DNA of 64,000 bases. Source: Coxiella endosymbiont of Amblyomma americanum (GTDB lineage: Bacteria; Pseudomonadota; Gammaproteobacteria; Coxiellales; Coxiellaceae). Below are positions 48,488 through 59,490 of the stretch, one piece after another; position 1 is the stretch's first letter; the number at the start of each line of letters is the position of its first letter. Location: contig NZ_CP007541.1 of assembly GCF_000815025.1 (NCBI RefSeq), forward strand, positions 248,001 through 312,000, read 5' to 3'. Below the pieces are notes generated by a model that ran no database searches, had not been told where the DNA came from, and saw only the letters and a program-made list of their open reading frames with translations. A program made the position numbers and the translations under genes.

Positions 48488-48816
48488 TGAATACTATAAC
48501 TCGTGTTTTTCTTAATAAGCATTTAAGAAAGCTGAATTATTTGTCCAGAGTAGTACAGAAAGAAGCATTGATAATCTCTTTAGTAATTGCTTTATTATGT
48601 TCAGCTTTTTGTGTTATTTATATCAAGGATCTTCATCGAGAACTATTTATACAGTATCAAATTTTACAGAATAGAACATTGGAAGCACAGGTTCAATGGA
48701 GAAAATTATTATTAGAGCAAAGTACTTTGTCCACGCAATTTCGAATCCAAAAAATAGCCACACAACGACTCGGGATGAAAATACCTACTGAAAAAGAGAT
48801 AATTTTTATTAGTTGA
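48487..48816 (+). CDS. ftsL: Cell division protein FtsL
   Basis: Small bitopic divisome protein that works with FtsQ and FtsB to activate FtsWI. 109 aa from an ATG overlapping the rsmH stop (TGATG). One transmembrane segment (LIISLVIALLCSAFCVIYI, about 29-47) is followed by a periplasmic coiled-coil. Identity rests on position between rsmH and ftsI, topology and the C-terminal ATQRLGMKIP motif typical of FtsL. Confidence 0.88.
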   Translation: MNTITRVFLNKHLRKLNYLSRVVQKEALIISLVIALLCSAFCVIYIKDLHRELFIQYQILQNRTLEAQVQWRKLLLEQSTLSTQFRIQKIATQRLGMKIPTEKEIIFIS

Positions 48817-48846
48817 TAAATACTAAAATTAAAGTGTTTTTGAGTA

Positions 48847-50496
48847 ATGCATGTGCAGAAAGCTTGTCGGTTTTTTGGATTGTGGTTTTTACTGTGTATT
48901 ACAGTAATTGGATTGTTATGGCGTTTAATTGATTTAAATATCTTTTATCGATCTTTTTTATTGAAGCAAAGTAAGGCACGGACCTTTCGAGTGATTAAAA
49001 TTCCGGTTTACCGAGGTATGATTACTGATCGACTAGGAACTCCTCTGGCTATTAGCGTTCCAGTCAATTCTGTTTGGGTTAATCCGCGATTATTTCAAGC
49101 AACATCTTCTCAATTGTCTGCGCTTTCATATTTTTTACACATGCCTGCGTTTCTTATTAAAACACGTATTCAAAAAGAGTTACGTCGTCAATTTATTTAT
49201 TTAAAAAGGGATAATTCCTCTTATATTTCAAGAAAAATTCGACAATTAAATATTTCGGGTGTTTTTGTTCAACGTGAAAATAAACGCTATTATCCTGAAG
49301 GGGAGATAACAGCTCATGTAGTTGGATTTACTAATATTGATGATCAAGGACAAGAAGGTCTAGAATTAGCTTATAATCAATGGTTGTCAGGAAAATCAGG
49401 AAGAGCAGAAGTGGTTAAAGATCGCTTAGGTTATATAGTGACAGAAGATTGCTCTTTAATGAAACAACCTATACTGGGACATAATCTAATTTTGAGTTTG
49501 GATCATCGAATTCAATACGTAGCTTATCAAGCTTTAAAAGAAACGGTTTCTGCTTATCACGCAAAATCTGGTTCTGTGATAGTATTAAATGTAAAGAACG
49601 GAGAAATTTTAGCGATGGTTAATCAACCAAGTTACAATCCAAACAATCGACCGTTGCATTACAATAGCCATTATAGAAATCGCGCAGTAACCGATATGTT
49701 TGAACCTGGATCCGTAATTAAAGCTTTTACCGTTATATCGGCATTAGAAAATGGAAAATACACACCAAATACTAAAATAGATACTAATCCCGGATGGATG
49801 AAAATTGGTAATTATCGAATTAGTGATAATGGTTCAAATTTTGGTGTTATTTCACTGACACAATTATTACAGTATTCAAGTAATATTGCTGCAGCAAAGG
49901 TTTTGTTGTCACTTAAACCATCAAACTATTATTCTTTGTTACGCAAATTAGGATTTGGTCAACGTACCAGTAGCGGTTTTCCTGGAGAATCTTCTGGAAA
50001 ACTCATTTCACATAATGTGTGGACACCTACTATGGTGGCAACATTAGGGTATGGTTATGGTATGGCAGTTACTGCTATTCAGTTGGCACAAGCTTATGCA
50101 ATTCTAGGATCCGGAGGAATCAGCAGACCAATAACTTTTATAAAAATACAGCACACGCCTGTAATTGGTGTGCGTGTTTTGTCAGAAAGAATAGCAAAAG
50201 CGGTTATAGAAATGCTAAAAGCAGTAATAAAAAAAGGTGGTACAGGAACTCGAGCTGCTGTCCATGGGTATTGTGTAGCAGGTAAAACCGGAACTGCTTA
50301 TATTTCTGGATTACATGGTTACGATAGACAGCATTATATAGCTTCTTTTGTCGGAATCGCACCAGCTGATAATCCTAAACTAGTAGTGGCTGTTGTTATT
50401 CGTGATCCTAAGGGTGAACATTTTGGGGGATTGATAGCGGCCCCATTATTTTCTAAAATTATGAGTAAAGTTCTATATTTTTTTGATGACTATTAA
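48847..50496 (+). CDS. ftsI: Peptidoglycan D,D-transpeptidase FtsI (PBP3)
   Basis: Septal cross-linking enzyme, partner of FtsW. 549 aa. Membrane anchor at about 9-31, pedestal domain with RGMITDRLGTPLAIS near 56-70, then the transpeptidase domain. The three active-site motifs are intact: SVIK (Ser289, in EPGSVIKAF), SSN at 344-346 and KTG at 480-482. The 3' end overlaps the murE start by 11 bases. Confidence 0.96.
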   Translation: MHVQKACRFFGLWFLLCITVIGLLWRLIDLNIFYRSFLLKQSKARTFRVIKIPVYRGMITDRLGTPLAISVPVNSVWVNPRLFQATSSQLSALSYFLHMPAFLIKTRIQKELRRQFIYLKRDNSSYISRKIRQLNISGVFVQRENKRYYPEGEITAHVVGFTNIDDQGQEGLELAYNQWLSGKSGRAEVVKDRLGYIVTEDCSLMKQPILGHNLILSLDHRIQYVAYQALKETVSAYHAKSGSVIVLNVKNGEILAMVNQPSYNPNNRPLHYNSHYRNRAVTDMFEPGSVIKAFTVISALENGKYTPNTKIDTNPGWMKIGNYRISDNGSNFGVISLTQLLQYSSNIAAAKVLLSLKPSNYYSLLRKLGFGQRTSSGFPGESSGKLISHNVWTPTMVATLGYGYGMAVTAIQLAQAYAILGSGGISRPITFIKIQHTPVIGVRVLSERIAKAVIEMLKAVIKKGGTGTRAAVHGYCVAGKTGTAYISGLHGYDRQHYIASFVGIAPADNPKLVVAVVIRDPKGEHFGGLIAAPLFSKIMSKVLYFFDDY

Positions 50497-52033
50497 ATTT
50501 TCCTCAGATTTCAAAGCAAGTAACGTTTCCTTTAGTAAACTATTAAAAGGATTTATCGATAATGGACTGTTATTACCTGACGTCTTAATTCGAGAACTTA
50601 AAACTGACAGTCGACAAGTGCAAGTAGGCGATCTTTTCATGGCTTATCCTGGATTTCACACGGATGGGCGGCTTTATATTAAGGAAGCGCTTAATAGAGG
50701 AGCAGCTGCTGTGCTTTATGATGATACTAGTAATTACAAACTTTCAATCAATAGTTCCGTTCCTCTAATTTCTATTGTAGGATTACGCAGTCGAATTGGT
50801 GAAATTGCAGCTCGTTTTTACGGATATCCAGCGAAATACTTGAAAATTATTGGTATAACAGGCACTAATGGGAAGACCTCATGCGCGCATTTTATTGCTC
50901 AATTATTACAATTTCAAAATGTATCGTGTGCTGTACTTAGCACTCTCGGTTATGGTTCTATCAATAGTTTAAAAAAGATAAATTGTACTACTCCAGATCC
51001 TTTGAAATTACAAAAAATTTTGGCGCATTTTCATAAATCAAAGATTAAAGTTGTTATTATAGAAGTTTCGTCTCATGCGTTAGATCAATGGAGAGTAAGC
51101 GGTATACGTTTTAGTATCGCTGTCTTTACTCAATTGTCTCGTGATCATTTAGACTATCATAAGAGTATGAAAAATTATGCTCGAGCAAAAGAATTGTTGT
51201 TTCAGCAAACCAATTTAAGTTTTGGAGTAATTAACTACGATGATGTATTCGGAAAATACCTTATTACGAAATACTATAAAAAACTAACGATAATTGGATA
51301 TTCTATAAAAAAAGATGCAAAAGACGATCGTATTTCTCTTGTAATAGCCACAACTGTAAAAATGTTAACACAAGGTAATTTTTCGGTGACTGTGCAGACT
51401 CCTTGGGGAAGCGGTATATTAACTACTTCTCTCTATGGGCGATTTAATATTATTAATTTCTTAGCAGTCATTGGAGTGCTTGGATTATTTAATATACCTC
51501 TAAAAAAGGTACTTGTAGGATTATCGAAATTGAAAAATATTTCTGGCAGAATGCAAATAGTGAGACGCACTGGAAGTCCGCGAATAGTAATAGACTATGC
51601 ACATACACCTCATGCTTTAAAAAATATATTAGTATCGTTGAGAGAATGTTGTAATGGTCAATTAATTTGTGTTTTTGGTTGTGGTGGAAATCGTGATCGC
51701 GGTAAACGATCACAAATGGGAGCTATTGCGGAACGCTACGCGGATCAGATTATTATTACTAATGACAATCCACGTAACGAATTGCCCTTGACAATTATTC
51801 AAGATATACAATTGGGATTTAAAAATCCTCAATCGATAATGATTGAAACCGATCGCACTCTCGCAATTCGTTCTGCTGTGCAAAAAGCTACAGTTAATGA
51901 TATTGTTTTAATCGCAGGTAAAGGACATGAAACTACTCAGATTATTGATAAGAAGGTTTTTCCTTTTAACGATTTGCAAAAGGTAAAGGAAGCGTTAGTT
52001 TATGAAACTTTCACAAGTCGTTCAAAAACTTGA
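50486..52033 (+). CDS. murE: UDP-MurNAc-L-Ala-D-Glu:meso-diaminopimelate ligase MurE
   Basis: Adds meso-DAP to the peptidoglycan precursor. 515 aa from the ATG at 50486 within ftsI; a TTG one codon earlier is less likely. ATP-binding GTNGKT at 126-131. The specificity motif reads DNPR (in ITNDNPRNE), which marks the DAP-adding rather than the Lys-adding type and fits the dapF gene. GKGHETTQ near the C-terminus is present. It overlaps murF by 32 bases. Confidence 0.96.
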   Translation: MTIKFSSDFKASNVSFSKLLKGFIDNGLLLPDVLIRELKTDSRQVQVGDLFMAYPGFHTDGRLYIKEALNRGAAAVLYDDTSNYKLSINSSVPLISIVGLRSRIGEIAARFYGYPAKYLKIIGITGTNGKTSCAHFIAQLLQFQNVSCAVLSTLGYGSINSLKKINCTTPDPLKLQKILAHFHKSKIKVVIIEVSSHALDQWRVSGIRFSIAVFTQLSRDHLDYHKSMKNYARAKELLFQQTNLSFGVINYDDVFGKYLITKYYKKLTIIGYSIKKDAKDDRISLVIATTVKMLTQGNFSVTVQTPWGSGILTTSLYGRFNIINFLAVIGVLGLFNIPLKKVLVGLSKLKNISGRMQIVRRTGSPRIVIDYAHTPHALKNILVSLRECCNGQLICVFGCGGNRDRGKRSQMGAIAERYADQIIITNDNPRNELPLTIIQDIQLGFKNPQSIMIETDRTLAIRSAVQKATVNDIVLIAGKGHETTQIIDKKVFPFNDLQKVKEALVYETFTSRSKT

Positions 52034-53348
52034 CGCAAAATTTAGAGGGAAAGATAGGGATTTTAAATATATTAGTATTGACACTCGTACCATGAAACCG
52101 GGAAGCCTTTTTATTGCTTTAAAAGGCCCGCGTTTTGATGCCCATGATTTCATACAGTTAGCGTTAGAGCGAGGAGCCGTTGGAGCCATTGTTAGTCGTT
52201 GGGTAACGGTTCCTTTGTCGCAAATTTTTGTCAATAATACTCATACTGCTCTCATGCAATTAGCGAATTATCAACGTAATAAAGTAAAAAAAACGACAAT
52301 TGTTGCGGTAACTGGTAGTTGTGGTAAAACAACTACTAAGGTGCTGATCTCTAATATTCTTTCCCAAAAAGGCAATGTATTAACCAGCGACGGTAACTTT
52401 AATAATAGTATTGGGTTATCCATAACATTGTTGAATTTACATACCAAACATAAGTATGCTGTGGTAGAGCTAGGGGCAAGTCGTCCTGAGGAAATTTCTC
52501 GGTTGGCGCGGATAACAAAACCTAATATTGCTATTGTTACTAATGCTGGTTTAGCACACCTAGAAGGATTTAATAATATTGAAGGAGTAGCAAAAGCTAA
52601 GGGGGAAATTTATCAAGAATTATCGCTTAATCAAATTGCTATTGTTAATAACGATGATCCTTTTGCAAATTTCTGGAAAAAAATAATAAGTACACGGAGA
52701 ATCATTACTTTTTCTTGTAATGATAAAGCTGATGTTACTGCAAAAAATATTTCAGTAAATTTTAAAGGTTATCCAAATTTTCGCTTGATATTACCAAATG
52801 GAGAAACTGATATTATTCAACTTTCCCTTTTAGGGAGACATAATATAACAAATGCATTAGCAGCAGCAGCCGTTGCTTGTGTCGAAAATTTTTCGATTAC
52901 TACAATAAAATTCGGTTTAGAAAACACTATCGCAGTTAATAGACGATTAGTTTCTTTGAAAGGATATCGAGGAGCTACTATTATCGATGATAGTTATAAT
53001 GCAAATCCGTTATCAGTATCTTCTGCTATTGATGTGTTATCCACTTTTCATAAGTGTCGTTTAATTTTAGTTTTAGGAGATATGCAGGAATTAGGAGATG
53101 AGAAAAATCGATTACATTGTTATGTAGGCAAAAAAGCGTTTCAATCTGGTGTTCATGAATTATTTTGTTATGGATTACTCACCCGATATGCTGCTAAAAC
53201 TTTTGGTGATCATGCGTATTATTTTAATGATCAAAAAGCATTGTTAACTGTATTAAAAGATCATTTGGACAAAAACACAGTTGTATTAGTAAAAGGTTCT
53301 TTTTCTATGAATATGGGAAAAATTGTGGATGAACTTATTGGAAAATAA
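52002..53348 (+). CDS. murF: UDP-MurNAc-tripeptide:D-Ala-D-Ala ligase MurF
   Basis: Adds D-Ala-D-Ala to the UDP-MurNAc-tripeptide. 448 aa. The ATP loop GSCGKTTT is at 105-112, [11 protein letters not shown] follows with substrate contacts, and [12 protein letters not shown] near 325 opens the C-terminal domain. Strong 32-base overlap with murE implies translational coupling. Its D-Ala-D-Ala substrate requires a Ddl ligase that is not in this cluster. Confidence 0.96.
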   Translation: MKLSQVVQKLDAKFRGKDRDFKYISIDTRTMKPGSLFIALKGPRFDAHDFIQLALERGAVGAIVSRWVTVPLSQIFVNNTHTALMQLANYQRNKVKKTTIVAVTGSCGKTTTKVLISNILSQKGNVLTSDGNFNNSIGLSITLLNLHTKHKYAVVELGASRPEEISRLARITKPNIAIVTNAGLAHLEGFNNIEGVAKAKGEIYQELSLNQIAIVNNDDPFANFWKKIISTRRIITFSCNDKADVTAKNISVNFKGYPNFRLILPNGETDIIQLSLLGRHNITNALAAAAVACVENFSITTIKFGLENTIAVNRRLVSLKGYRGATIIDDSYNANPLSVSSAIDVLSTFHKCRLILVLGDMQELGDEKNRLHCYVGKKAFQSGVHELFCYGLLTRYAAKTFGDHAYYFNDQKALLTVLKDHLDKNTVVLVKGSFSMNMGKIVDELIGK

Positions 53349-53350
53349 GA

Positions 53351-54439
53351 ATGTTTCTTTGGCTTATCAGATTTTTACACTATCATTTTAATGATTGTTG
53401 TGTTTTTAATTGTGTCATATTTCGTTCTATTGTAAGCGGTTTAACCGCACTGGTTATTACTTTTATTTCATGTCCGTATTTAATAGAAAAATTTAAAAAA
53501 TTGCAAATTAATCAAACGATAAGAGATAGCGGGCCTCAGACACACTCAAAAAAATCTGGAACTCCTACTATGGGTGGTATTCTTATTATATTGGCTATTA
53601 TGATCAGCACTGTATTATGGGGAAATCTTACTAATAGGTTTATATGGATTATTTTATTGATTGCAATAATCTTTGGATCTATAGGATGTGTTGATGATTA
53701 TTATAAAGTGATTAAAAAGAATAGTAGTAATGGATTATCTATACGCCTAAAATATCTTCTACAATCTTTGGCTAGTTTTGTAGCGGCGATTTATTTCTAC
53801 TTAACATCTACAAGTCCTAGTGATACTCAATTAATCGTTCCGTTCTTAAAAAATGTATCGTTCCATTTAGGATTTCTTTATATTTTTCTCGTCTATTTTG
53901 TGGTCATAGGGAGCAGTAATGCCGTAAATTTAACCGATGGATTAGATGGTTTAGCTCTCATGCCTGTTATAATGATTAGTGGTGCATTGGGAGTTTTCGC
54001 TTACTCCAGTGGAAACCGTGTTTTTGCGGAGTATGTATCGATTCCCTACATTCCTGGAATTGATGAAATCGTTGTTTTTTGCAGCGCCTTAGTAGGCGGG
54101 GGTTTGGGATTTTTATGGTACAATGCTTATCCTGCTCAGGTTTTTATGGGGGATGTAGGTTCATTAGGATTGGGTGCTGCTTTAGGAGTGATTGCGGTCT
54201 TGCTTCTTCAAGAGATAGTATATTTTTTCATGTCAGGAGTTTTTGTTTTTGAAACTTTGTCTGTTATCATCCAAGTTGGTTATTTTAAACTATCAGGCGG
54301 TAATCGAGCTTTTCGGATGGCACCATTGCATCATCATTTCGAATTAAAGGGTTTGTCCGAACCTAAAATCATTATTCGATTTTGGATTATTACTTTTATT
54401 TTAGTGATATTTGGATTGACCACTTTAAAATTGAGATAA
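53351..54439 (+). CDS. mraY: Phospho-N-acetylmuramoyl-pentapeptide transferase MraY
   Basis: Integral membrane enzyme making lipid I on undecaprenyl phosphate. 362 aa with about ten membrane helices. [14 protein letters not shown] near 64-77, [11 protein letters not shown] with the Asp pair, [10 protein letters not shown] and [12 protein letters not shown] carry the Mg and substrate residues. The start is 2 bases after the murF stop. Confidence 0.96.
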   Translation: MFLWLIRFLHYHFNDCCVFNCVIFRSIVSGLTALVITFISCPYLIEKFKKLQINQTIRDSGPQTHSKKSGTPTMGGILIILAIMISTVLWGNLTNRFIWIILLIAIIFGSIGCVDDYYKVIKKNSSNGLSIRLKYLLQSLASFVAAIYFYLTSTSPSDTQLIVPFLKNVSFHLGFLYIFLVYFVVIGSSNAVNLTDGLDGLALMPVIMISGALGVFAYSSGNRVFAEYVSIPYIPGIDEIVVFCSALVGGGLGFLWYNAYPAQVFMGDVGSLGLGAALGVIAVLLLQEIVYFFMSGVFVFETLSVIIQVGYFKLSGGNRAFRMAPLHHHFELKGLSEPKIIIRFWIITFILVIFGLTTLKLR

Positions 54440-54440
54440 T

Positions 54441-55772
54441 ATGTCATTAGATAAAAAATTAACTGTTATTGTAGGTTTAGGTAAAACAGGATTTTCATGC
54501 GCTAAATTTTTGGCAGAGAGAAATCAATCCTTTGCAATCACCGATCATCGAAAAGAACCTCCGCAGTTAGAGAAACTTGTACGATTTTATCCTCGTACAG
54601 AATTAGCGTTGGGCAAATTGTCGGAAAATTTATTATGCAAAGCAAAACAAATTATATTAAGTCCTGGTGTACCTCTCAGCGAGCCAATTATCGCTAAACA
54701 AATAGCGATGGGTAAGCCTGTCATTAGTGACATTGAGCTGTTTGCTCAAGTAACTAAAAAACCTATCGTCGCTATCACTGGTTCTAATGGGAAAACTACA
54801 GTAACAACAATTATTGAGTTAATGATGAAACTTTCGGGGATCAATGCTATTACTTGCGGGAATATTGGACGTCCAGTATTGCAACAAATTTACCTTGATC
54901 CTGAATATTATGTTTTAGAGTTATCCAGTTTTCAATTAGAGACAACTTTTTCTCTAAAACCTTATGTTGCAACAATATTAAACATTAGCGAAGATCACAT
55001 GGATCGATATGTTAGTTTGGCAGAATATATTCGAGCTAAACAGCGTATTTATAATTCTTGTGCAATACCTGTTATTAATGCAGACGCATCAAATATTTAT
55101 AAAAATTTTTCATTTAAAAAAAGACTGTTATCCTTTGGGTTTTGGAATCGTGCGGATTTTTCATTAGTATCGTATAAGGGGAGTATTTTCATTGCATATC
55201 GTGGCCATAAGGTTTTGTCTGTCAAAGAATTAAAGCTGCATGCTAATCATAATATCCAAAACGCATTAGCCGCTTTAGCATTAGGAACAGCAGTAGATAT
55301 ACCTATAGACATTATGTGTAAAGTTTTACGTAACTTCACAGGTATCCAGCATTGTTGTCAATGGGTGCGAAAGTATAAAGGTGTAGATTATTATAATGAT
55401 TCAAAAGGAACTAATGTTAGCGCAACTCAAGCTGCAATTGTAAGTTTAGGAAATGCTATGAAAGGAAAATTGATTTTAATTGCGGGAGGAAAGGGGAAAG
55501 GAGCAGATTTTTTTGCTTTAAAAAGTGTAGTTAAACGTTATGTGAAGCAAGTTGTTTTAATTGGAGAAGACACGCCAAGATTAGAAAGCGCCCTACATGG
55601 CTGCACAAAAATTTTGCGTGCTTTTTCTATGGAAGAAGCTGTAAAGCGGTCCTCAGATGTTGCGCAACCAGGTGAAGGTGTTTTGTTATCTCCTGCTTGT
55701 GCTAGTTACGATATGTTTAAAAACTATGCGCACCGAGGTAACGTATTTTCTAAAATTGTGAAAGAACTTTAA
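54441..55772 (+). CDS. murD: UDP-MurNAc-L-alanine:D-glutamate ligase MurD
   Basis: Adds D-glutamate to UDP-MurNAc-L-Ala. 443 aa. The N-terminal uracil-nucleotide site includes [13 protein letters not shown], the ATP loop GSNGKTT is at 114-120, ELSSFQLE and [10 protein letters not shown] follow, and the C-terminal domain has [14 protein letters not shown]. The final A of its TAA is the first base of the ftsW ATG. Confidence 0.96.
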   Translation: MSLDKKLTVIVGLGKTGFSCAKFLAERNQSFAITDHRKEPPQLEKLVRFYPRTELALGKLSENLLCKAKQIILSPGVPLSEPIIAKQIAMGKPVISDIELFAQVTKKPIVAITGSNGKTTVTTIIELMMKLSGINAITCGNIGRPVLQQIYLDPEYYVLELSSFQLETTFSLKPYVATILNISEDHMDRYVSLAEYIRAKQRIYNSCAIPVINADASNIYKNFSFKKRLLSFGFWNRADFSLVSYKGSIFIAYRGHKVLSVKELKLHANHNIQNALAALALGTAVDIPIDIMCKVLRNFTGIQHCCQWVRKYKGVDYYNDSKGTNVSATQAAIVSLGNAMKGKLILIAGGKGKGADFFALKSVVKRYVKQVVLIGEDTPRLESALHGCTKILRAFSMEEAVKRSSDVAQPGEGVLLSPACASYDMFKNYAHRGNVFSKIVKEL

Positions 55773-56935
55773 TGCGACAAAAATTAAAAGTTTTATGGAT
55801 TTATGATCGTTGGATTATTATTTCTACTTTGTTTTTACTGGCATTAGGTTTACTTATGGTGGCTTCGGCCTCTATGGTTATTTCAGATTGGCGATTTAGT
55901 CATCCTTTCCATTACTTTATTCATCAGCTAACCTATCTAATTATAGGTTTATTAATAATTATTATAGTTTCTTATGTACCCATTAAAGTTTTACAGAAAT
56001 ACAGTAGTAATTTACTTTTATTGAGTTTTCTGTTGTTGATAATGGTCTTATTTCCAAGAATTGGTAGAACAGTCAACGGGAGCAGACGTTGGATCCAGTT
56101 AGGATTTTTTTCTTTACAAGTTTCAGAAGTCGTAAAATTAGCAGCAATTTTATATTTAGCAAATTATCTAAATCGTTATCAAAACATAGTATGTAGTCAA
56201 GAGCTTAAAGGATTTTTAAAGCCAATAATACTTTTAACATTTTTAACTATTTTATTGTTATTGGAACCAGATTTTGGATCTGTTGTTGTTATTACCATGA
56301 TATACATGGCTCTTTTATTTCTCAGTGGTATGCGTTTATGGCCTTTTTTTATATTATTATTTTTAGTAATAATTTCTTTAATTGCTTTAGTGGTTTTATC
56401 TCACTATCGATTACGACGATTAACGGCTTTTCTACATCCTTGGAATAATGCGTTTGGTTCAGGCTATCAATTAACACAATCTTTAATTGCATTTGGACGT
56501 GGAGGTCTATTTGGAGTGGGATTAGGCAATGGTATACAGAAATTATTTTATTTACCAGAAGCGTATACAGATTTTTTATTTGCAGTACTTGCTGAGGAAT
56601 TAGGTTTAATTGGGGAGCTGTTATTATTTATTTTATTTATTATTTTAATTGTTCGAATTTTTATAATTGGACGCCTTTCTGAAATAAATAATCAGTTGTT
56701 TTCAGCTTATGTTTCTTATGGATTTGCTTTATGGTTCTGGTTGCAGATATTAATTAATATTGGAGTTAATGTAGGAGTGTTACCTATCAAAGGTTTGACT
56801 TTACCTCTTATCAGTTACGGAGGAAGTAGTATGCTAATTAGTTGTTTGGTTGTTGGAATTTTATTAAGAATTTCTCGTGAAACACAACAAGAACACAATG
56901 AAAAGAAAAAACGATTCCGCCTAACCAATTATTAG
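55772..56935 (+). CDS. ftsW: Septal peptidoglycan glycosyltransferase FtsW
   Basis: SEDS-family polymerase that makes septal glycan with FtsI. 387 aa, about ten transmembrane helices. NGSRRWIQLG near 98-107, the EPDFGSVVV motif in the middle, and the C-terminal GLTLPLISYGGSSM near 341-354 are family hallmarks. One-base overlap with murD. Called FtsW rather than RodA by its dcw position. Confidence 0.95.
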   Translation: MRQKLKVLWIYDRWIIISTLFLLALGLLMVASASMVISDWRFSHPFHYFIHQLTYLIIGLLIIIIVSYVPIKVLQKYSSNLLLLSFLLLIMVLFPRIGRTVNGSRRWIQLGFFSLQVSEVVKLAAILYLANYLNRYQNIVCSQELKGFLKPIILLTFLTILLLLEPDFGSVVVITMIYMALLFLSGMRLWPFFILLFLVIISLIALVVLSHYRLRRLTAFLHPWNNAFGSGYQLTQSLIAFGRGGLFGVGLGNGIQKLFYLPEAYTDFLFAVLAEELGLIGELLLFILFIILIVRIFIIGRLSEINNQLFSAYVSYGFALWFWLQILINIGVNVGVLPIKGLTLPLISYGGSSMLISCLVVGILLRISRETQQEHNEKKKRFRLTNY

Positions 56936-56996
56936 TATTTTAACATTGCAGTTTGTTGTAAGAACGAAATAAATTCTTTTTAGATATTATAAAATA

Positions 56997-58064
56997 ATGA
57001 AGCGAATATTAATTATATCTGGAGGTACAGGAGGACATATTTTCCCTGCTCTCGAGGTGGCGCGTGCACTACAATATCAAGGTATAGAAATCTATTGGTT
57101 AGGGACTACAAATGGTTTAGAAAAGAAGCTGGTTGCTCACGAGTTTCCACTAAATTTGATTAAAATCAAATCATGTCGAAAAGAGGGATTAATGAAAAAA
57201 ATTCTTATGCTTTTTCCTTTGATAAAAGTAATATTTCAATCTTATTTAATGATACGAAAAATGAAACCAAAAATGGTTTTAGGCATGGGAGGATGTGTAT
57301 CAGGACCTGTGGGATTTGCTGCGTGGCTGCATCGCATACCCATAGTTATTCATGAACAAAATGTAGTAGCAGGATTAACTAATCGGTTATTAGCGAAAAT
57401 AGCTAAATCCATCTTGCAAGCTTTTCCCGGCACTTTTTCTTGTAGAAAAAATGTAAGCACTACTGGAAATCCTATTCGAGCTGAATTAATTCATACGCCT
57501 TTACCGCGGGAACGTTTAATGGATCGAACAGGACCCTTACGAGTGTTAATTTTAGGAGGTAGCCAAGGCGCCCATTCAATTAATCAAAAAATAATGATAG
57601 CCTTAAGAAATTATCCTCATCCAGAGAAACTTGCGATTTGGCACCAAACCGGACTATCTGATTTCAAGTGGGTTAAAGGGTTTTATGAAATTTTTTCTTT
57701 TGAGGTACGAGTTGATGTGTTTATTGATGAGATAACTAAAGCTTACACATGGGCTGATTTAATTATTTGTCGTGCAGGTGCCTTAACAGTAAGTGAAATT
57801 ACAGCGGTCGGTATAGCTAGTATTGTTATTCCTTATCCTTATTCTACAGATAATCATCAATTTTATAATGGTCGATTCTTAGAGAAGAAAGGAGCCGCTA
57901 TTGTTATTCCGGAAAAATTATTAACGGTAAAGTGTTTAGTTAATTATCTTAAGCAATTCATTAAGGATAGAAGTCGTTTATTGATAATGGCGGAACGTGC
58001 TCGCAGTTTAGCAAAATCAGGAGCTATACAACGCGTTGTCGATGAATGTAAGAGAATGTTATGA
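56997..58064 (+). CDS. murG: Lipid II synthase MurG
   Basis: Adds GlcNAc to lipid I at the inner face of the membrane. 355 aa, GT-B fold. GGTGGH at 9-14, LGMGGCVSGPVGFAAW and the VIHEQNVVAGLTN segment in the N-domain, ILGGSQGAHSINQ and ICRAGALTVSEI in the UDP-GlcNAc-binding C-domain. Its stop overlaps the murC ATG by 4 bases. Confidence 0.96.
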   Translation: MKRILIISGGTGGHIFPALEVARALQYQGIEIYWLGTTNGLEKKLVAHEFPLNLIKIKSCRKEGLMKKILMLFPLIKVIFQSYLMIRKMKPKMVLGMGGCVSGPVGFAAWLHRIPIVIHEQNVVAGLTNRLLAKIAKSILQAFPGTFSCRKNVSTTGNPIRAELIHTPLPRERLMDRTGPLRVLILGGSQGAHSINQKIMIALRNYPHPEKLAIWHQTGLSDFKWVKGFYEIFSFEVRVDVFIDEITKAYTWADLIICRAGALTVSEITAVGIASIVIPYPYSTDNHQFYNGRFLEKKGAAIVIPEKLLTVKCLVNYLKQFIKDRSRLLIMAERARSLAKSGAIQRVVDECKRML

Positions 58065-59464
58065 TATTAGGTGGTAAAATAGTTAAATCTATTCATTGTG
58101 TAGGAATTGGTGGAATTGGCATCAGTGCTCTTGCAGAGATTTTATTAAAAAAGGGATATCGTATTAGTGGATCCGATATTGCTCCCAATAAGAATACTGA
58201 GAGGCTATGTCGCTTAGGAGCTGACATTACTTTTCATCATAATAGTAATGCTATTATAAAAGCTGACTGTGCTGTCTATTCAAGCGCGATTTCACTAAAT
58301 AATCCAGAATGCGTTGCTGCTCAACAAATAAACATTCCTCTTTTAAAGAGAGGTCAAATGTTATCTAAAATGACAAAATCCTATCAGTCGATAGCAGTAT
58401 CTGGTTCTCATGGTAAAACTACTACTAGCGCCCTGTTATCTAAAGTTTTTATTACAGCTGGTTTAGATCCGACATGCGTCATTGGGGGTTTTTTAAAAGA
58501 TATCCAAGTGTCCGCTCGATTAGGAAGTGGACCTTATTTTATTGCTGAAGTTGACGAAAGTGATGCATCTCTTCTATATATGCGACCTAATATTGGGATA
58601 ATAACAAATATTGATTCTGATCATCTGAGTACTTACGAAGGAGATTTTAATCTCTTAAAGAAAACTTATGTAGAATTTATTCATCAAATTTCTAAAGAAG
58701 GGGTGGTTATTTTATGTATAGACGATCCTATATTAAATGAATTGATCCCGACTCTATCCAAAAGAGTAATTACTTATGGATTTTCTTTAAAAGCTGATTA
58801 TCGAGCGGATTATTATTTACAACGGGGTTTACGCAGCTATTTTCGTGTTTATCGTTCGTCGAAAGACAGAGCGTTGCCTTTATCTGTTGAAATTAATTTA
58901 GTAGGCTATCATAATGTTCTTAATACGCTGGCGGTTATAGCTGTTAGTGAATGGATAGGGATAGATGAAAAAAAACTGTTACAATCTTTGATGCAGTTTT
59001 CTGGAGTAGAGCGTCGATTTGATGTCAAAGGCAATATGCTATTATCGAACGGCCAAGCAATTATAGTGGAAGATTATGGACATCATCCTAATGAAATTAG
59101 GGCAACTTTATCAGCAGCAAGAGCTGTATGGCCTGATGGACGAAGAGTTGTTCTTGTTTTTCAACCCCACCGTTACAGTCGAACACAAGTATTATTGAAT
59201 GATTTCGCTTCAGTTTTGATAGAGTCTGATTTATTGATATTACTTGAAGTCTATAGTGCAGGTGAAGCTTTTCTTCCCAAAGCCGATGGAAAAACGTTAT
59301 TAAAAGTTATTAGAAGTAAAACTGATAAAAAAATTTTTTTTGTTTCAGAATTACGGGATTTACCGAGTATGTTGCGAAAATTAGTACGACCAAACGATGT
59401 AATTATTTTACAAGGTGCAGGTAATATAGGATCTATTGCAGTAGATTTAATTAGAAGTTCATAA
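58061..59464 (+). CDS. murC: UDP-N-acetylmuramate:L-alanine ligase MurC
   Basis: First amino-acid ligase of the pathway. 467 aa. Dinucleotide-like GIGGIGISALAEIL at 15-28, ATP loop GSHGKTTT at 115-122, EVDESDASLL, and the C-terminal VEDYGHHPNEI and VFQPHRYSRTQ motifs. It is coupled to murG by the 4-base overlap. Confidence 0.96.
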   Translation: MILGGKIVKSIHCVGIGGIGISALAEILLKKGYRISGSDIAPNKNTERLCRLGADITFHHNSNAIIKADCAVYSSAISLNNPECVAAQQINIPLLKRGQMLSKMTKSYQSIAVSGSHGKTTTSALLSKVFITAGLDPTCVIGGFLKDIQVSARLGSGPYFIAEVDESDASLLYMRPNIGIITNIDSDHLSTYEGDFNLLKKTYVEFIHQISKEGVVILCIDDPILNELIPTLSKRVITYGFSLKADYRADYYLQRGLRSYFRVYRSSKDRALPLSVEINLVGYHNVLNTLAVIAVSEWIGIDEKKLLQSLMQFSGVERRFDVKGNMLLSNGQAIIVEDYGHHPNEIRATLSAARAVWPDGRRVVLVFQPHRYSRTQVLLNDFASVLIESDLLILLEVYSAGEAFLPKADGKTLLKVIRSKTDKKIFFVSELRDLPSMLRKLVRPNDVIILQGAGNIGSIAVDLIRSS

Positions 59465-59490
59465 TATATTCAATTATCGCGTAATTATTA